A stretch of DNA of 64,000 bases from Pseudomonas fluorescens (GCF_902497855.1 NZ_CABVHU010000023.1:1-64000), one strand, 5' to 3'. Shown: positions 53,244 to 61,659, numbered from the stretch's first letter. Numbers and translations are program-made. The notes: generated by a model not told the origin, from the sequence alone.

Positions 53244-53678
53244 TTATAATTTTTGCGACCAGCTGTCGACGCCTTGCGCCATCAGTTGGTAGACGTGATC
53301 AAAGGCGACTTTTTGCTGGCGGTAGGGGTCGGAAATTTCCTGGTTGTTCTGCCACTTGCCCAGTAGGAACGTCTTGCCGCGTACTTCCGGAGCCATTTCG
53401 ACAATCCGGTCTACATGGCGTTTTTCCATGGTGAGGATCACGTCGGCTTGTTGCAGATGTTCGCGAGTCAGTTGCCGAGCCTTGTGGTCCGGGTGATCGC
53501 CGCCATGCTCGCGCAGTACTTCCAGCGCGGTCTTGTCCATGGGTTTGTCCACGAGTGCGCCGAGGCCCGCCGAACTGACGTCGATGCCGCGATGGTCCAG
53601 TCTGCTCTTAAGCAGGGCTTCGACGGTGGGGCTGCGGCAGATGTTGCCGATGCATACGACCAGGATTTTATTGAACAT
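53244..53678 (-). CDS. wzb: Low-molecular-weight protein tyrosine phosphatase (Wzb type)
   Basis: This 144-residue phosphatase has the P-loop CIGNICRS (C9-R15) and the general acid in SDPYRQ near the end. It dephosphorylates Wzc, and cycling of Wzc phosphorylation is needed for polymer export. ATG at 53678 (MFNKILVV) matches the family start; 27 upstream in-frame codons are not family-like. It is the first gene of the wzb-wzc(-rfaH) unit. Confidence 0.93.
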   Translation of the reverse strand: MFNKILVVCIGNICRSPTVEALLKSRLDHRGIDVSSAGLGALVDKPMDKTALEVLREHGGDHPDHKARQLTREHLQQADVILTMEKRHVDRIVEMAPEVRGKTFLLGKWQNNQEISDPYRQQKVAFDHVYQLMAQGVDSWSQKL

Positions 53679-53895
53679 AGGGCTGCGATGGTTGCGATAT
53701 CGAGGGTGATGACCGCACAGGCAGCAGGAGGAGGGGGACGGAATTCCTTTCCAACGCAACAGTACGGCTTTCTCCGGTGCATTGCTGCTGCCGGGGCCAT
53801 TTCAAAAGCGTGCACTCTAGTGCCGTAGGGGGGTAGGGTCAAGGCTCGGCTGTTACTTTCTGTCAATTGGGTGTTTGCCTTCGTCGGCAGTATTA

Positions 53896-54684
53896 TTATG
53901 CCAGCATCGGATAAGTGAACAGGCCGAAGTGCAGCAAATTCAAACCAAAGTGCGTGGCGACTGCGGCGGCCAATCCGGCATAGCGGTAGGCCAGACCGTA
54001 GCCGACACCGGCCAGAGTCGCGAGGCAGACCCATTGCCAGCCTGCGCCCCAGTGGGCCAGGCCGAACAGTAGCGCTGCGAGTAGCAGGGCGAGGTGTTCG
54101 CCGTAGGGCAGGTGTTTGAGTCGCTGGGTGAGACCGCCTTGTATATAGCCGCGGAACAGGGCTTCTTCGACCAGGGTGACCAGCAGCAGGTTGTTGAGGA
54201 GCCAGAGTCGGGCGACGTCGGGCCATTTGGGTGACCATTCGATGATGCCGAGCAGGCAGGCGCTGGCGAGGGTGAGCAGGGCGGTCAGGCTGAGGGTGAT
54301 GGCGCTGGTTTTGAGGGTTTGGGTGAGTGAGCGTTGGGCGATGATCCAGGGGCAGGCGAGGATGAGCCAGAAGCCGATCAGGGGTTTGTCGAGGTTCAGG
54401 TACATCGAGAAGGGGATGGCGTTTTCGCTGAAGCGTTGTGGCGGGATGACTTGGGCGTTGTGGAAGCCTGGCAGGTAGTGGAGGGCCAGAGTTAGGGCCA
54501 GGAGGACGAATAGGGTGTGGCCCAGGTAGCGGGCGTAGGGGTGGTTTTGTGGTTGGATGGTGATGCCGGCTAGCAGGAGAAGGGTGAGGGGGAGAGCTGC
54601 CGGGAGGGAGAGTTGGCCGTGGGTGAGTGCGAGGACGTAGCCGGCGGTGAGTAGCGTCAGGTACGGCCAGTGCAGTCGGAGCAT
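53896..54684 (-). CDS. CPBP-family intramembrane metalloprotease
   Basis: This 262-residue membrane protein has about eight helices and the CPBP (Rce1-like) motifs EEALFRGYIQG, FGLAHWGAG and HFGLNLLHF near the end. Members are predicted membrane proteases with varied roles. AAGGAAG precedes ATG at 54684; upstream codons to 54768 are not membrane-like. It lies 218 bp upstream of wzb on the same strand; a functional link is uncertain. Confidence 0.86.
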   Translation of the reverse strand: MLRLHWPYLTLLTAGYVLALTHGQLSLPAALPLTLLLLAGITIQPQNHPYARYLGHTLFVLLALTLALHYLPGFHNAQVIPPQRFSENAIPFSMYLNLDKPLIGFWLILACPWIIAQRSLTQTLKTSAITLSLTALLTLASACLLGIIEWSPKWPDVARLWLLNNLLLVTLVEEALFRGYIQGGLTQRLKHLPYGEHLALLLAALLFGLAHWGAGWQWVCLATLAGVGYGLAYRYAGLAAAVATHFGLNLLHFGLFTYPMLA

Positions 54685-54760
54685 GGGTCTTCCTTGATGG
54701 GGCTTGGCTTTAGGTGGGCATTTAGGCAGATGTGGGGGGAGTGGGCAATGGAGGTGTGTT

Positions 54761-55140
54761 TTTGTCACGTAATCCGCTCATTAACATCCTCAGGCAGCGT
54801 TTGTTTGAAAGGCCTGTAGATTACTTCGCGCAGGCTACAACGCCTTGCGCCATTGCCTACGGTTACGCCAGAATCCGCCGGCTTGTGCGACTTGGGCTTG
54901 GGCTTGGGCTCTATCGTTGCCGGTCGCTGAATAACAGCCTGAATAACAGAGTAGGGGTTTGGTAGCCCCGGAACATCGTAAGGTGCCAAGCATCATGATG
55001 CGCAACGTTTGTTCGAATCTGCATTATGGTGGTCATGCTCAGGGCGCCTTCGGGCGCGCCGGTTTCCTTACGTCCCGGTCGGTTACTGTCAAATCCGGTG
55101 GCCTGGAGAATACGGTTGTGTTCTCCGGCCGCGGCTCCGA
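54761..55140. repeat. Long intergenic repeat, copy A (left of rml genes)
   Basis: This block shares long stretches with 58633-58990, including the identical run ACAACGCCTTGCGCCATTGC continuing through CTACGGTTACGCCAGAATCC to GGCTTGTGCG. It also shares CTCTATCGTT, GCCGGTCGCTGAA and GGGTTTGGTAGCC, in the same order and orientation. The second half is more diverged and has small palindromes. It contains no convincing gene. Copy B leads directly into a DUF6124 gene, so copy A may be the leader of a lost one. Confidence 0.8.
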
Positions 55141-55221
55141 TAAGTAGGCTGGAAGCATGTTAGAGGGCAATTGCTATTCGCGTGGCAGCATGGCATTGGA
55201 GGGTGAGCTGAAAATCTTGAA

Positions 55222-55418
55222 AACCGCGGTTCTGACGACCCGTTCACTCATGGTCTGCGCAAACTTCAGAAGCGAGCTGACTTCTACAAGCAAGTGGAAG
55301 CAGATTTGATATCGCGGTGTACCGCCATGACGGCGTTCTGGACCTTGCATGGCGAAATCAAGACGATACCATCCGACAGGCGAAAGCCCGTATCAGGGTA
55401 AGCATCAATGACGGATAG
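55222..55418 (+). pseudogene. Frameshifted remnant of an unrecognised gene
   Basis: Two frames join sensibly if one base is restored near 55305: NRGSDDPFTHGLRKLQKRAD FYKQVEAD and then FDIAVYRHDGVLDLAWRNQD to a TAG at 55416. The composition is protein-like across the join. I do not recognise the family and see no start, so it is probably the decayed end of a gene lost upstream of rmlB. Confidence 0.4.
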
Positions 55419-55455
55419 CATAAGTGATGCGTTATTTAAATTTAAGGAGATAAAG

Positions 55456-56526
55456 TTGAAAATATTAGTGACCGGTGGCGCTGGATTCATTGGTTCGGCA
55501 GTTGTCCGGCATATCATCGCCAACACCAAGGATTCGGTGGTCAATCTGGATAAGTTGACCTATGCCGGTAATCTGGAATCACTGGGTGAAAGCGCCAAAA
55601 GTGACCGATATGCCTTTGAACGTGTCGATATTTGCGACGCCGCTCAGCTGCAGCGTGTGTTTGATGAGCATCGACCCGATGCGGTTATGCACCTTGCCGC
55701 AGAGTCCCATGTTGACCGCTCCATCAGTGGTCCTTCGGATTTCATTCAGACTAATATCGTCGGCACTTATACGCTGTTGGAAGCGGTACGGCAGTACTGG
55801 AAAAGCCTAGACGTGTCAGCGCAAGAGAGTTTTCGGTTCCATCACATTTCCACCGATGAAGTTTACGGTGATCTTGACGGTCCTGAAGACCTTTTCACCG
55901 AACAGACTCCTTACCAGCCGAGTTCTCCTTATTCCGCGAGCAAGGCAAGCTCGGACCATCTCGTCAGAGCCTGGAGCAGAACTTACGGTCTCCCGGCGAT
56001 TGTGACCAATTGCTCAAACAACTACGGTCCATGCCATTTCCCTGAAAAGCTGATCCCGTTGGTTATCTTGAATGCGCTGGAAGGCAAGCCTTTGCCTATC
56101 TATGGTAAGGGTGATCAGGTTCGTGACTGGCTGTACGTAGACGACCATGCCCGTGCACTTTATAAAGTAGTGACCGAAGGCGAAGTCGGCGAGACCTACA
56201 ACATCGGTGGCCATAACGAGAAGAAAAACCTCGAAGTAGTCCATACCGTATGCGCGCTGCTGGATGAGCTAAGTCCAGAATCCCCATATCGCCCGCACGC
56301 CAAGCTCATCACCTACGTCCAAGATCGCCCAGGGCACGATCAGCGCTATGCCATTGATGCCGGCAAGGTTCAGCGCGAACTGGGCTGGACCCCTGAAGAA
56401 ACGTTTGAATCGGGTATTCGCAAGACAGTTGAGTGGTACCTGAACAATCAGCCTTGGGTCGAGCACGTCAAGAGCGGCAGTTACCAGCAATGGATCGATC
56501 AAAACTATGCTGAACGACAGGCCTGA
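55456..56526 (+). CDS. rmlB: dTDP-glucose 4,6-dehydratase
   Basis: This 356-residue short-chain dehydrogenase/reductase has the NAD loop TGGAGFIGSAVVRH, the STDEVYGDL active-site strand and YSASKASSDH (YxxxK). It converts dTDP-glucose to dTDP-4-keto-6-deoxyglucose. The start is the TTG at 55456: AAGGAG lies six bases before it and KILVTGGAGFIG is the family start; an earlier ATG at 55408 has no ribosome site. It is followed at 1 bp by rmlD. Confidence 0.94.
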   Translation: MKILVTGGAGFIGSAVVRHIIANTKDSVVNLDKLTYAGNLESLGESAKSDRYAFERVDICDAAQLQRVFDEHRPDAVMHLAAESHVDRSISGPSDFIQTNIVGTYTLLEAVRQYWKSLDVSAQESFRFHHISTDEVYGDLDGPEDLFTEQTPYQPSSPYSASKASSDHLVRAWSRTYGLPAIVTNCSNNYGPCHFPEKLIPLVILNALEGKPLPIYGKGDQVRDWLYVDDHARALYKVVTEGEVGETYNIGGHNEKKNLEVVHTVCALLDELSPESPYRPHAKLITYVQDRPGHDQRYAIDAGKVQRELGWTPEETFESGIRKTVEWYLNNQPWVEHVKSGSYQQWIDQNYAERQA

Positions 56527-56527
56527 T

Positions 56528-57421
56528 ATGAAAGTATTGCTTCTGGGTAAAAATGGACAGGTTGGCTGGGCGCTTCAACGTTCCCTCGCAACGTTAGGAG
56601 ATGTCGTGGCTCTCGATCGCCACGTCGACAATGGTCTGTGCGGTGATCTTGCTGACCTTCAGAGTTTGCGGAAAACCATTCAACGCATAGCTCCCGACAT
56701 CATCGTCAATGCGGCCGCCTATACTGCAGTGGATAAGGCTGAGTCCGATAAAGACTTGGCCTTGCAAATCAATACAACGGCGGTCCAGGTCATCGCCGAA
56801 GAGGCAAAAAAACTGGGCTGCTGGTTTGTGCACTTTTCCACGGATTACGTGTTCGATGGAACCGGAACGGCAGCCTGGCAGGAAAACGACGCGGTATCTC
56901 CAGTCAACTACTATGGCATGACCAAGTTGATGGGGGAGCAGGCCATTGTCCTATCGGGCTGCAATTACCTTATTTTCCGTACCTGTTGGGTATATGGAGC
57001 ACGGGGCAGCAACTTCGCTAAAACGATGCTGCGGCTCGCCACCGATCGCCCTGAGCTTAACGTCATCGCAGACCAGATCGGGGCGCCGACCGGCGCTGAT
57101 TTGATAGCAGACGTAACCGCGGTATCCCTTAGAACGGCGCTGGCTGAGCCTGCGGTTGCAGGTATTTATCACTTGGCGGCCGACGGGTTTACTTCGTGGC
57201 ATGAGTACGCAAACCTGGTCATTGACTATGGCAAAGCGAGTGGCATGCCTTTACTAGCGCAGGCTGTTAATCCGATTTCAACGGCGCAATTTCCGACCCC
57301 TGCGCGTCGGCCATTGAATTCCCGGCTTGATACCGAGAAACTGCGCAAGACTTTTTCCATCCACTTGCCAGATTGGCGCAGTGGTGTGACCCGGATGTTA
57401 AAGGAAGTGTTAGAGAAATGA
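56528..57421 (+). CDS. rmlD: dTDP-4-dehydrorhamnose reductase
   Basis: This 297-residue enzyme has LLLGKNGQVGWALQ (nucleotide loop), STDYVFDGTG and YYGMTKLMGE (YxxxK). It catalyses the last step to dTDP-L-rhamnose, reducing the RmlC product. It starts one base after rmlB and overlaps rmlA by four bases. It needs RmlC activity, which here must come from another locus because the local rmlC is truncated. Confidence 0.93.
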   Translation: MKVLLLGKNGQVGWALQRSLATLGDVVALDRHVDNGLCGDLADLQSLRKTIQRIAPDIIVNAAAYTAVDKAESDKDLALQINTTAVQVIAEEAKKLGCWFVHFSTDYVFDGTGTAAWQENDAVSPVNYYGMTKLMGEQAIVLSGCNYLIFRTCWVYGARGSNFAKTMLRLATDRPELNVIADQIGAPTGADLIADVTAVSLRTALAEPAVAGIYHLAADGFTSWHEYANLVIDYGKASGMPLLAQAVNPISTAQFPTPARRPLNSRLDTEKLRKTFSIHLPDWRSGVTRMLKEVLEK

Positions 57422-58311
57422 CGGTCATCAAACGCAAAGGCATCATTCTGGCAGGCGGTTCTGGTACGCGCCTGCACCCGTTGACGTTGGGCGTGTCGAA
57501 ACAGATGCTTCCAATTTTTGACAAGCCGATGATCTTCTACCCGCTGTCCGTGCTGATGCTTGCCGGTATGCGGGAAATTTTGATTATCTCTACCCCGGAA
57601 GATTTGCCTTGCTTCAAAAAGCTGCTGGGCGACGGGAGTCAGTACGGCATCGAATTGACTTACGCCGAACAGCCAAGCCCTGACGGCCTGGCGCAGGCGT
57701 TTATCATTGGCGAAGAGTTCATCGGTGAAGACCCGTGCTGCCTGATCCTAGGTGACAATATTTTTTACGGTCAACATTTCTCCGACAATTTGCGTTCTGC
57801 AATGTCTCAGACTTCTGGCGCAACCGTATTCGGTTATCACGTTTCTGATCCTGAGCGCTTTGGCGTCGTCGAGTTTGACGGCACTGGTCGGGCACTCAGT
57901 ATCGAGGAAAAACCGGCGCGTCCGAAGTCCAACTACGCTGTGACAGGTTTGTATTTCTACGACACCCGCGTCGTTGAAATCGCAAAAAATATCAAACCCT
58001 CGCCCCGTGGCGAGTTGGAAATAACCGATGTAAACAAAGCTTATCTGGACGACAAGTCATTGACCGTAGAAATGCTTGGTCGAGGCTTTGCCTGGCTGGA
58101 CACGGGCACACACGAGTCACTGCTGGAAGCAAGTCATTTCGTTCATACCATTGAGCACCGTCAGGGTCTTAAAGTGGCCTGTCTGGAGGAAATCGCTTTT
58201 CACAGCGGTTGGATAACTTCAGAGAAGCTTGGTGAGCAAGCTGAAAAACTCAAAAAAACCGGTTATGGGCAGTACTTGCAGAAGATTCTTATGGAGGCTT
58301 CTGGCGCATGA
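57418..58311 (+). CDS. rmlA: Glucose-1-phosphate thymidylyltransferase
   Basis: This 297-residue nucleotidyltransferase has GIILAGGSGTRLHPLTLGVS, VLMLAGMREILIIS and LILGDNIFYG. It makes dTDP-glucose, the first step of the dTDP-rhamnose pathway. The ATG overlaps the rmlD stop (ATGA), and its own stop overlaps the start of the rmlC fragment in the same way, showing the original order rmlB-D-A-C. Confidence 0.94.
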   Translation: MTVIKRKGIILAGGSGTRLHPLTLGVSKQMLPIFDKPMIFYPLSVLMLAGMREILIISTPEDLPCFKKLLGDGSQYGIELTYAEQPSPDGLAQAFIIGEEFIGEDPCCLILGDNIFYGQHFSDNLRSAMSQTSGATVFGYHVSDPERFGVVEFDGTGRALSIEEKPARPKSNYAVTGLYFYDTRVVEIAKNIKPSPRGELEITDVNKAYLDDKSLTVEMLGRGFAWLDTGTHESLLEASHFVHTIEHRQGLKVACLEEIAFHSGWITSEKLGEQAEKLKKTGYGQYLQKILMEASGA

Positions 58312-58376
58312 AACTGATGCAGACCTCGATCCCGGACGTGGTAATCATTGAGCCCGCTTGTTGGGGGAGTGGTTGA
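58308..58376 (+). pseudogene. rmlC: Truncated rmlC (dTDP-4-dehydrorhamnose 3,5-epimerase)
   Basis: ATG overlaps the rmlA stop and opens MKLMQTSIPDVVIIEPACWG before a TGA after 22 codons. The residues TSIPDVVIIEP match the N-terminus of RmlC (usually TxIPDVLIIEPKVFGDERGFF, about 180 aa). Everything after the first 17 or so codons is missing and replaced by DNA with short REP arms. The epimerase cannot be made from here. Confidence 0.8.
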
Positions 58377-59010
58377 GGGTGGTGATTTTTGGTGGATGAA
58401 GTAGAGCAGGCAGCGTCGTCATTGGGGCGATAAGTTCGGGGTTGATGTTGGCTGGTAGGACGCTATCGCGGGCGAGCCCGCTCCCACAGGTATTGAAGTT
58501 GGATGTGGGATTATGGTCAGCATATAAGCTTTGTGGGGGCGGCGGTGTGTCAGGCGACATCAATATTGGCTGGGCCGCCGTCTTCGCGAGCAAGCTTGCT
58601 CCTACAGGGGCCGTGCTTATCTGCAGTTCATGTTTTGTCGCGTAATTGGTGTATTAAACATCCTCTAGTGGCGCGTGTTTAAAAGACCTGTAGGTTACTT
58701 CTCGGAGGCTACAACGCCTTGCGCCATTGCCTACGGTTACGCCAGAATCCGCCGGCTTGTGCGTCTTGGGCCTGGGCTCTATCGTTTGCCGGTCGCTGAA
58801 AAACAGCGATCGGGTTTGGTAGCCCGGTTACCCGGCGCATAGCGCCACCGTTTGGAGGCCTTTTCAGGCCTCAGTTTTATGGTGGCCATGCGTAGGGCGC
58901 TATCGAGCGCGCCGGGTTGCCAGGTAACCGGTCTACCAACCTTCGTATGGCCGCCTCCCACGTTTGGTAGCGAGGGTGATGGCTCCACTTTATTATCTGG
59001 AGTTTCATCT
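58377..59010. other. 634-bp intergenic region: rmlC scar, REP arms and repeat copy B
   Basis: After the rmlC fragment there are single REP-like hairpins at about 58464-58491 (CGCGGGCGAGCCCGCTCCCA) and 58586-58608 (TCGCGAGCAAGCTTGCTCCT), then the long repeat copy B. No gene is seen before the DUF6124 start at 59011. Confidence 0.7.
58633..58990. repeat. Long intergenic repeat, copy B (right of rml genes, leader of DUF6124 gene)
   Basis: This is a direct repeat of copy A at 54761-55140. It contains several inverted segments: GGTAGCCCGGTTACC facing GGTAACCGGTCTACC, and GGAGGCC-TTTTCA-GGCCTC. The leader is therefore highly structured and ends about 20 bp before the DUF6124 gene. It could be a cis-regulatory RNA or a mobile repeat specific to this gene family. 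Confidence 0.78.
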
Positions 59011-59382
59011 ATGTTCAAAGTAACGCCCAACCCGCCGGACACCGATCCGACATCGCTGCACGAGCCCCCCGATTCAGAAAAATACGACGAGGTTGTCAAA
59101 CGCGCCCTCGATTTCTACGCCAACCCCGCCGCGCACACCGCCGTTATCAAAGCCACCCCGAGGCAACTCGACAGCATGTTCATCGTTAACCCGCAAATCG
59201 ACGTCGAAACCCTGCTGGGCCATGCTTGCGAATCCCTGGCGTCGGCCAATGTCATGGCCATGGACCTGGCGGATCATCTGGACGGGACAAGCCGCAATTC
59301 CCTGTTGGGTATTGCGCAAGTCATCATGCTGGGCGAGCTGGCAGTGAATCGGGCGTTGGATCGGATAGATCAGTCCGAGTAG
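59011..59382 (+). CDS. DUF6124 family small protein
   Basis: This 123-residue protein has the family pattern: a polar N-terminus (MFKVTPNPPDTDPTSLHEPP), VVKRALDFYANP, then FIVNPQIDVETLLGHACESL and the C-terminal helix GIAQVIMLGELAVNRALDRI. Its function is unknown. GGAG lies eight bases before the ATG. The structured repeat upstream is shared with copy A and suggests common control. It is a better family match than the 3942 gene. Confidence 0.82.
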   Translation: MFKVTPNPPDTDPTSLHEPPDSEKYDEVVKRALDFYANPAAHTAVIKATPRQLDSMFIVNPQIDVETLLGHACESLASANVMAMDLADHLDGTSRNSLLGIAQVIMLGELAVNRALDRIDQSE

Positions 59383-59403
59383 CGACGACTTCTTGTGGCT
59401 AGG

Positions 59404-59526
59404 GGGTTTGCTCCTGCTGGGTTGCGCAGCGGTCTCAAAAGGCCGACTGCGGTCTTTCAGGAACAACTCAGCGACGTTTTCGGGGCTGCTACGCAGCCCA
59501 GCGGGAGCAAGCTCCCTCGCCACAGG
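59404..59526. repeat. Inverted intergenic repeat (GCTCCTGCTGGGTTGCGCAGC type)
   Basis: The left arm GCTCCTGCTGGGTTGCGCAG faces the right arm GCTACGCAGCCCAGCGGGAG at about 95 bp, with AAAAGGCCGACTGCGGTCTT between. It is a long imperfect stem after the DUF6124 gene, of a different type from the REPs. Confidence 0.65.
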
Positions 59527-59629
59527 TTTGGTGTGTGCTGCGACGACGCTTGTGGGGAGCTTGTGCCAATCCTTTCTTTGATTTGCGCTTGCGCCAGGAT
59601 GTGTTTTCGCCTGTCGAGCATTTAGTTGT

Positions 59630-60529
59630 TCACTCAATTGCCACTTCGACGCAAGCCGTGGCAATCACCCTTCCTGCATAGGCAGCGCTGAGCACCAGAT
59701 CACAGTACTTGCCATTGTCATCCATGGAAGCAAGGCGAGCATTGAACTGCAATTGCTTATCGGCTGGCACCAGCTCGGCTGCATCTAGCGTCACATGCAA
59801 AAGCCTGTAGGAAACGGCTCGCCCCATTTTGTGATCCAGTAGCCGGGACATGGCCTGACTCATCCCGTACATCACAACCGCGACCGGCCACATGGCGTAT
59901 TGCGGAAAATGTCCTTCGCACCGTGCGGCGCTGAAATCAACACTGCAGGCGGTGATCTCCCGGTCGCTGAGCTCAAGCACTGACAAGGGGAACGCTTCGG
60001 CATAGGGCGAGTGGCCAGAGGGTAGAGGCGCTGGCGATCGATGACGGGCGTAGAGTTTGTCAAAGGTCTTTTCTGCCAGCACGTGGTAACTCACGAACAA
60101 GTCTGCGAATGGCTGCCCGTCCACCAGCAGTTGAGTTTCTGCGCAGATGATTTTGCGAGACTGCTCAACGATTTTCGCCCTGGCGGTCATCCACGGTGTC
60201 TGGCCAAGGCGGACAGGGCGGTAATGCAGGTTCCATTGAGCGTGGGAGGCCAGGTAGTACACGCGTGCCGCTGCAAACTGTGTCCGAGCTGCCGCACAGG
60301 ATCCCAGAATGGCGAGATGACGCCCTGCCTCGGCCGTTGCCAATGGGCCCAGTTCATTCCCTTGGGGTTGCTCGGGGGTGAATTCACCGTAGATGTCCCA
60401 TTCGTCAGGCAGCGTATACAGCGACCTGAAAGCGAAATAGGGGGGTTGGACCGCGATGCGGTTGGCCATCTGCGCCATGTCGACAGCAATGCGAGCCTGC
60501 TGGTCAGGGATTTTCAAGGCTGGGTTCAT
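59630..60529 (-). CDS. Putative double-hotdog-fold protein (dehydratase/thioesterase-like)
   Basis: This 299-residue cytoplasmic protein appears to have two hotdog-like halves. The C-terminal half has CEGHFPQYAMWPVAVVMYGM, like the HFPG-x-P-x-x-PGV helix of FabZ-type dehydratases but without the PG residues; the N-terminal half has ATAEAGRHLAILGSCAAA. It may act on an acyl-ACP or acyl-CoA, or may have lost catalysis. I cannot name the family. It is divergent from the MscS gene; its promoter region carries several palindromes, some with lux-box-like CTG-N10-CAG spacing. Confidence 0.55.
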   Translation of the reverse strand: MNPALKIPDQQARIAVDMAQMANRIAVQPPYFAFRSLYTLPDEWDIYGEFTPEQPQGNELGPLATAEAGRHLAILGSCAAARTQFAAARVYYLASHAQWNLHYRPVRLGQTPWMTARAKIVEQSRKIICAETQLLVDGQPFADLFVSYHVLAEKTFDKLYARHRSPAPLPSGHSPYAEAFPLSVLELSDREITACSVDFSAARCEGHFPQYAMWPVAVVMYGMSQAMSRLLDHKMGRAVSYRLLHVTLDAAELVPADKQLQFNARLASMDDNGKYCDLVLSAAYAGRVIATACVEVAIE

Positions 60530-60617
60530 GACTGACGATCTCCATGTCGGTAATGATCAGTGCAGGATTTGAAGTGCTGTGTCGCACTTTCAAACTAGGG
60601 GAAAACCCTTATAAAAA

Positions 60618-60747
60618 AACCTGTCAACAATGACAGGTTAATTGCCGAAGTGACGGACGGTAGTGTTTACTATCAGAACTGATAGGGCTTTGTTGCTAGA
60701 ACTTTCAAGTTATCAAGTTGATAGCGGGTACCTGTCAAACTTGACAG
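60618..60747. promoter_or_regulatory. Cluster of four palindromes in the divergent promoter region
   Basis: CTGTCAACAATGACAG lies within a 22-bp palindrome at 60618-60639, CTATCAGAACTGATAG at 60670-60685, TATCAAGTTGATA at 60711-60723 and CTGTCAAACTTGACAG at 60732-60747. Outer sites share TGTCA/TGACA arms and inner ones TATCA/TGATA arms. The spacing CTG-N10-CAG of the outer pair fits the lux-box form bound by LuxR-type regulators, but a TetR- or MarR-type protein is equally possible. The promoters of both flanking genes must overlap these sites. Confidence 0.6.
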
Positions 60748-60825
60748 TAGACAACGGGTGATAATGTGAGGAGCTTGCAGGGAGGAAGGTGTCTGACTTT
60801 CTTCTCCTCGTGTGGGGTATGCGTC

Positions 60826-61659
60826 ATGGACGAACTTAATAGCGTTGCCAGTGACAGTGTCGATAAAGCCAATGAATTAGTGGAGTTGCTCATCCAGTAC
60901 GGATCTGCTTTTGGTGTGAAGGTTGTTTTTGCCGTGCTGTTTTGGATAGTGGGCCGTTGGGTGATCAGTTTTATTGTCAGGTTTGTGCAGCGCTCGATGA
61001 CCCGGCAACGGGTTGATCCGACGGTCTTGCGTTATGTCGGGTCCTTTATCAGTGTCACGCTGAACATCATCCTGGTGATTGCCATTCTTGGGTATTGCGG
61101 GATTGAAACGACCAGCTTTGCGGCGATTCTGGCGGCGGGTGGGTTCATCATTGTGTTGCGGCCGTTCAAGGTTGGGGATGAGATTGGGGCGGGCGGGGTG
61201 GTGGGGACGGTGACGGAGATCGGGTTGTTTGTGACGACTGTTAATACGGCGGATAACGTGTTGACGCTGGTGGGTAATAACAAGATTTTTTCTGACACTA
61301 TTCAGAACTTTTCCAGTAATGAGTTTCGGCGGGTGGAGTTGTCGTTTTCGCTGCCGTTCGAGACGGATGAGCGGGTGGTGGTGGGGTTGCTGCAGCAGCG
61401 GCTGGGGAAGGTGGAGAATGTGTTGTCGGCGCCGGCGGTTGATGTTCGGTTGGTGGGTGTGTCTGCGGAGTCGGTGGTGTTGATGGTGCGGTTGTGTTGT
61501 CACAGTGAGCATTATGGGATGGTGCGTTTTGATGCGAATGGGGTGATTCGGGAAGTGTTGAAAGGCATGGCGGATCATCAGGTTCAGATTGATGTGGTGA
61601 GTGGTGAGTTTGCTGAGGGTAAACAGGGTTCGGGAGGGGTTGATAGGGAGGTTGGGTAA
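60826..61659 (+). CDS. MscS-family mechanosensitive channel homologue lacking the pore helix
   Basis: This 277-residue protein aligns with MscS: N-terminal helices (about 20-95), then FRR and beta-domain landmarks such as VLRPFKVGDEIGAGGVVGTV and NNKIFSDTIQNFS. In MscS, TM3a (AGLAVGLALQGSLSNLAAG-like, about 17 residues) lies directly before this. Here SFAAILAAGGFIIVLRPFKV runs straight across, so the glycine/alanine pore-lining helix is missing in frame. The channel is probably not conducting, or has changed function. ATG at 60826 is chosen from the family start; earlier codons to 60766 are promoter-like. Confidence 0.8.
   Translation: MDELNSVASDSVDKANELVELLIQYGSAFGVKVVFAVLFWIVGRWVISFIVRFVQRSMTRQRVDPTVLRYVGSFISVTLNIILVIAILGYCGIETTSFAAILAAGGFIIVLRPFKVGDEIGAGGVVGTVTEIGLFVTTVNTADNVLTLVGNNKIFSDTIQNFSSNEFRRVELSFSLPFETDERVVVGLLQQRLGKVENVLSAPAVDVRLVGVSAESVVLMVRLCCHSEHYGMVRFDANGVIREVLKGMADHQVQIDVVSGEFAEGKQGSGGVDREVG

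Noticed and set aside
58779..59099. 106-codon minus-strand frame across repeat copy B and the start of the DUF6124 gene
   Set aside because: Encodes only the inverse of the structured repeat and overlaps a better supported gene; typical of spurious repeat-derived frames.
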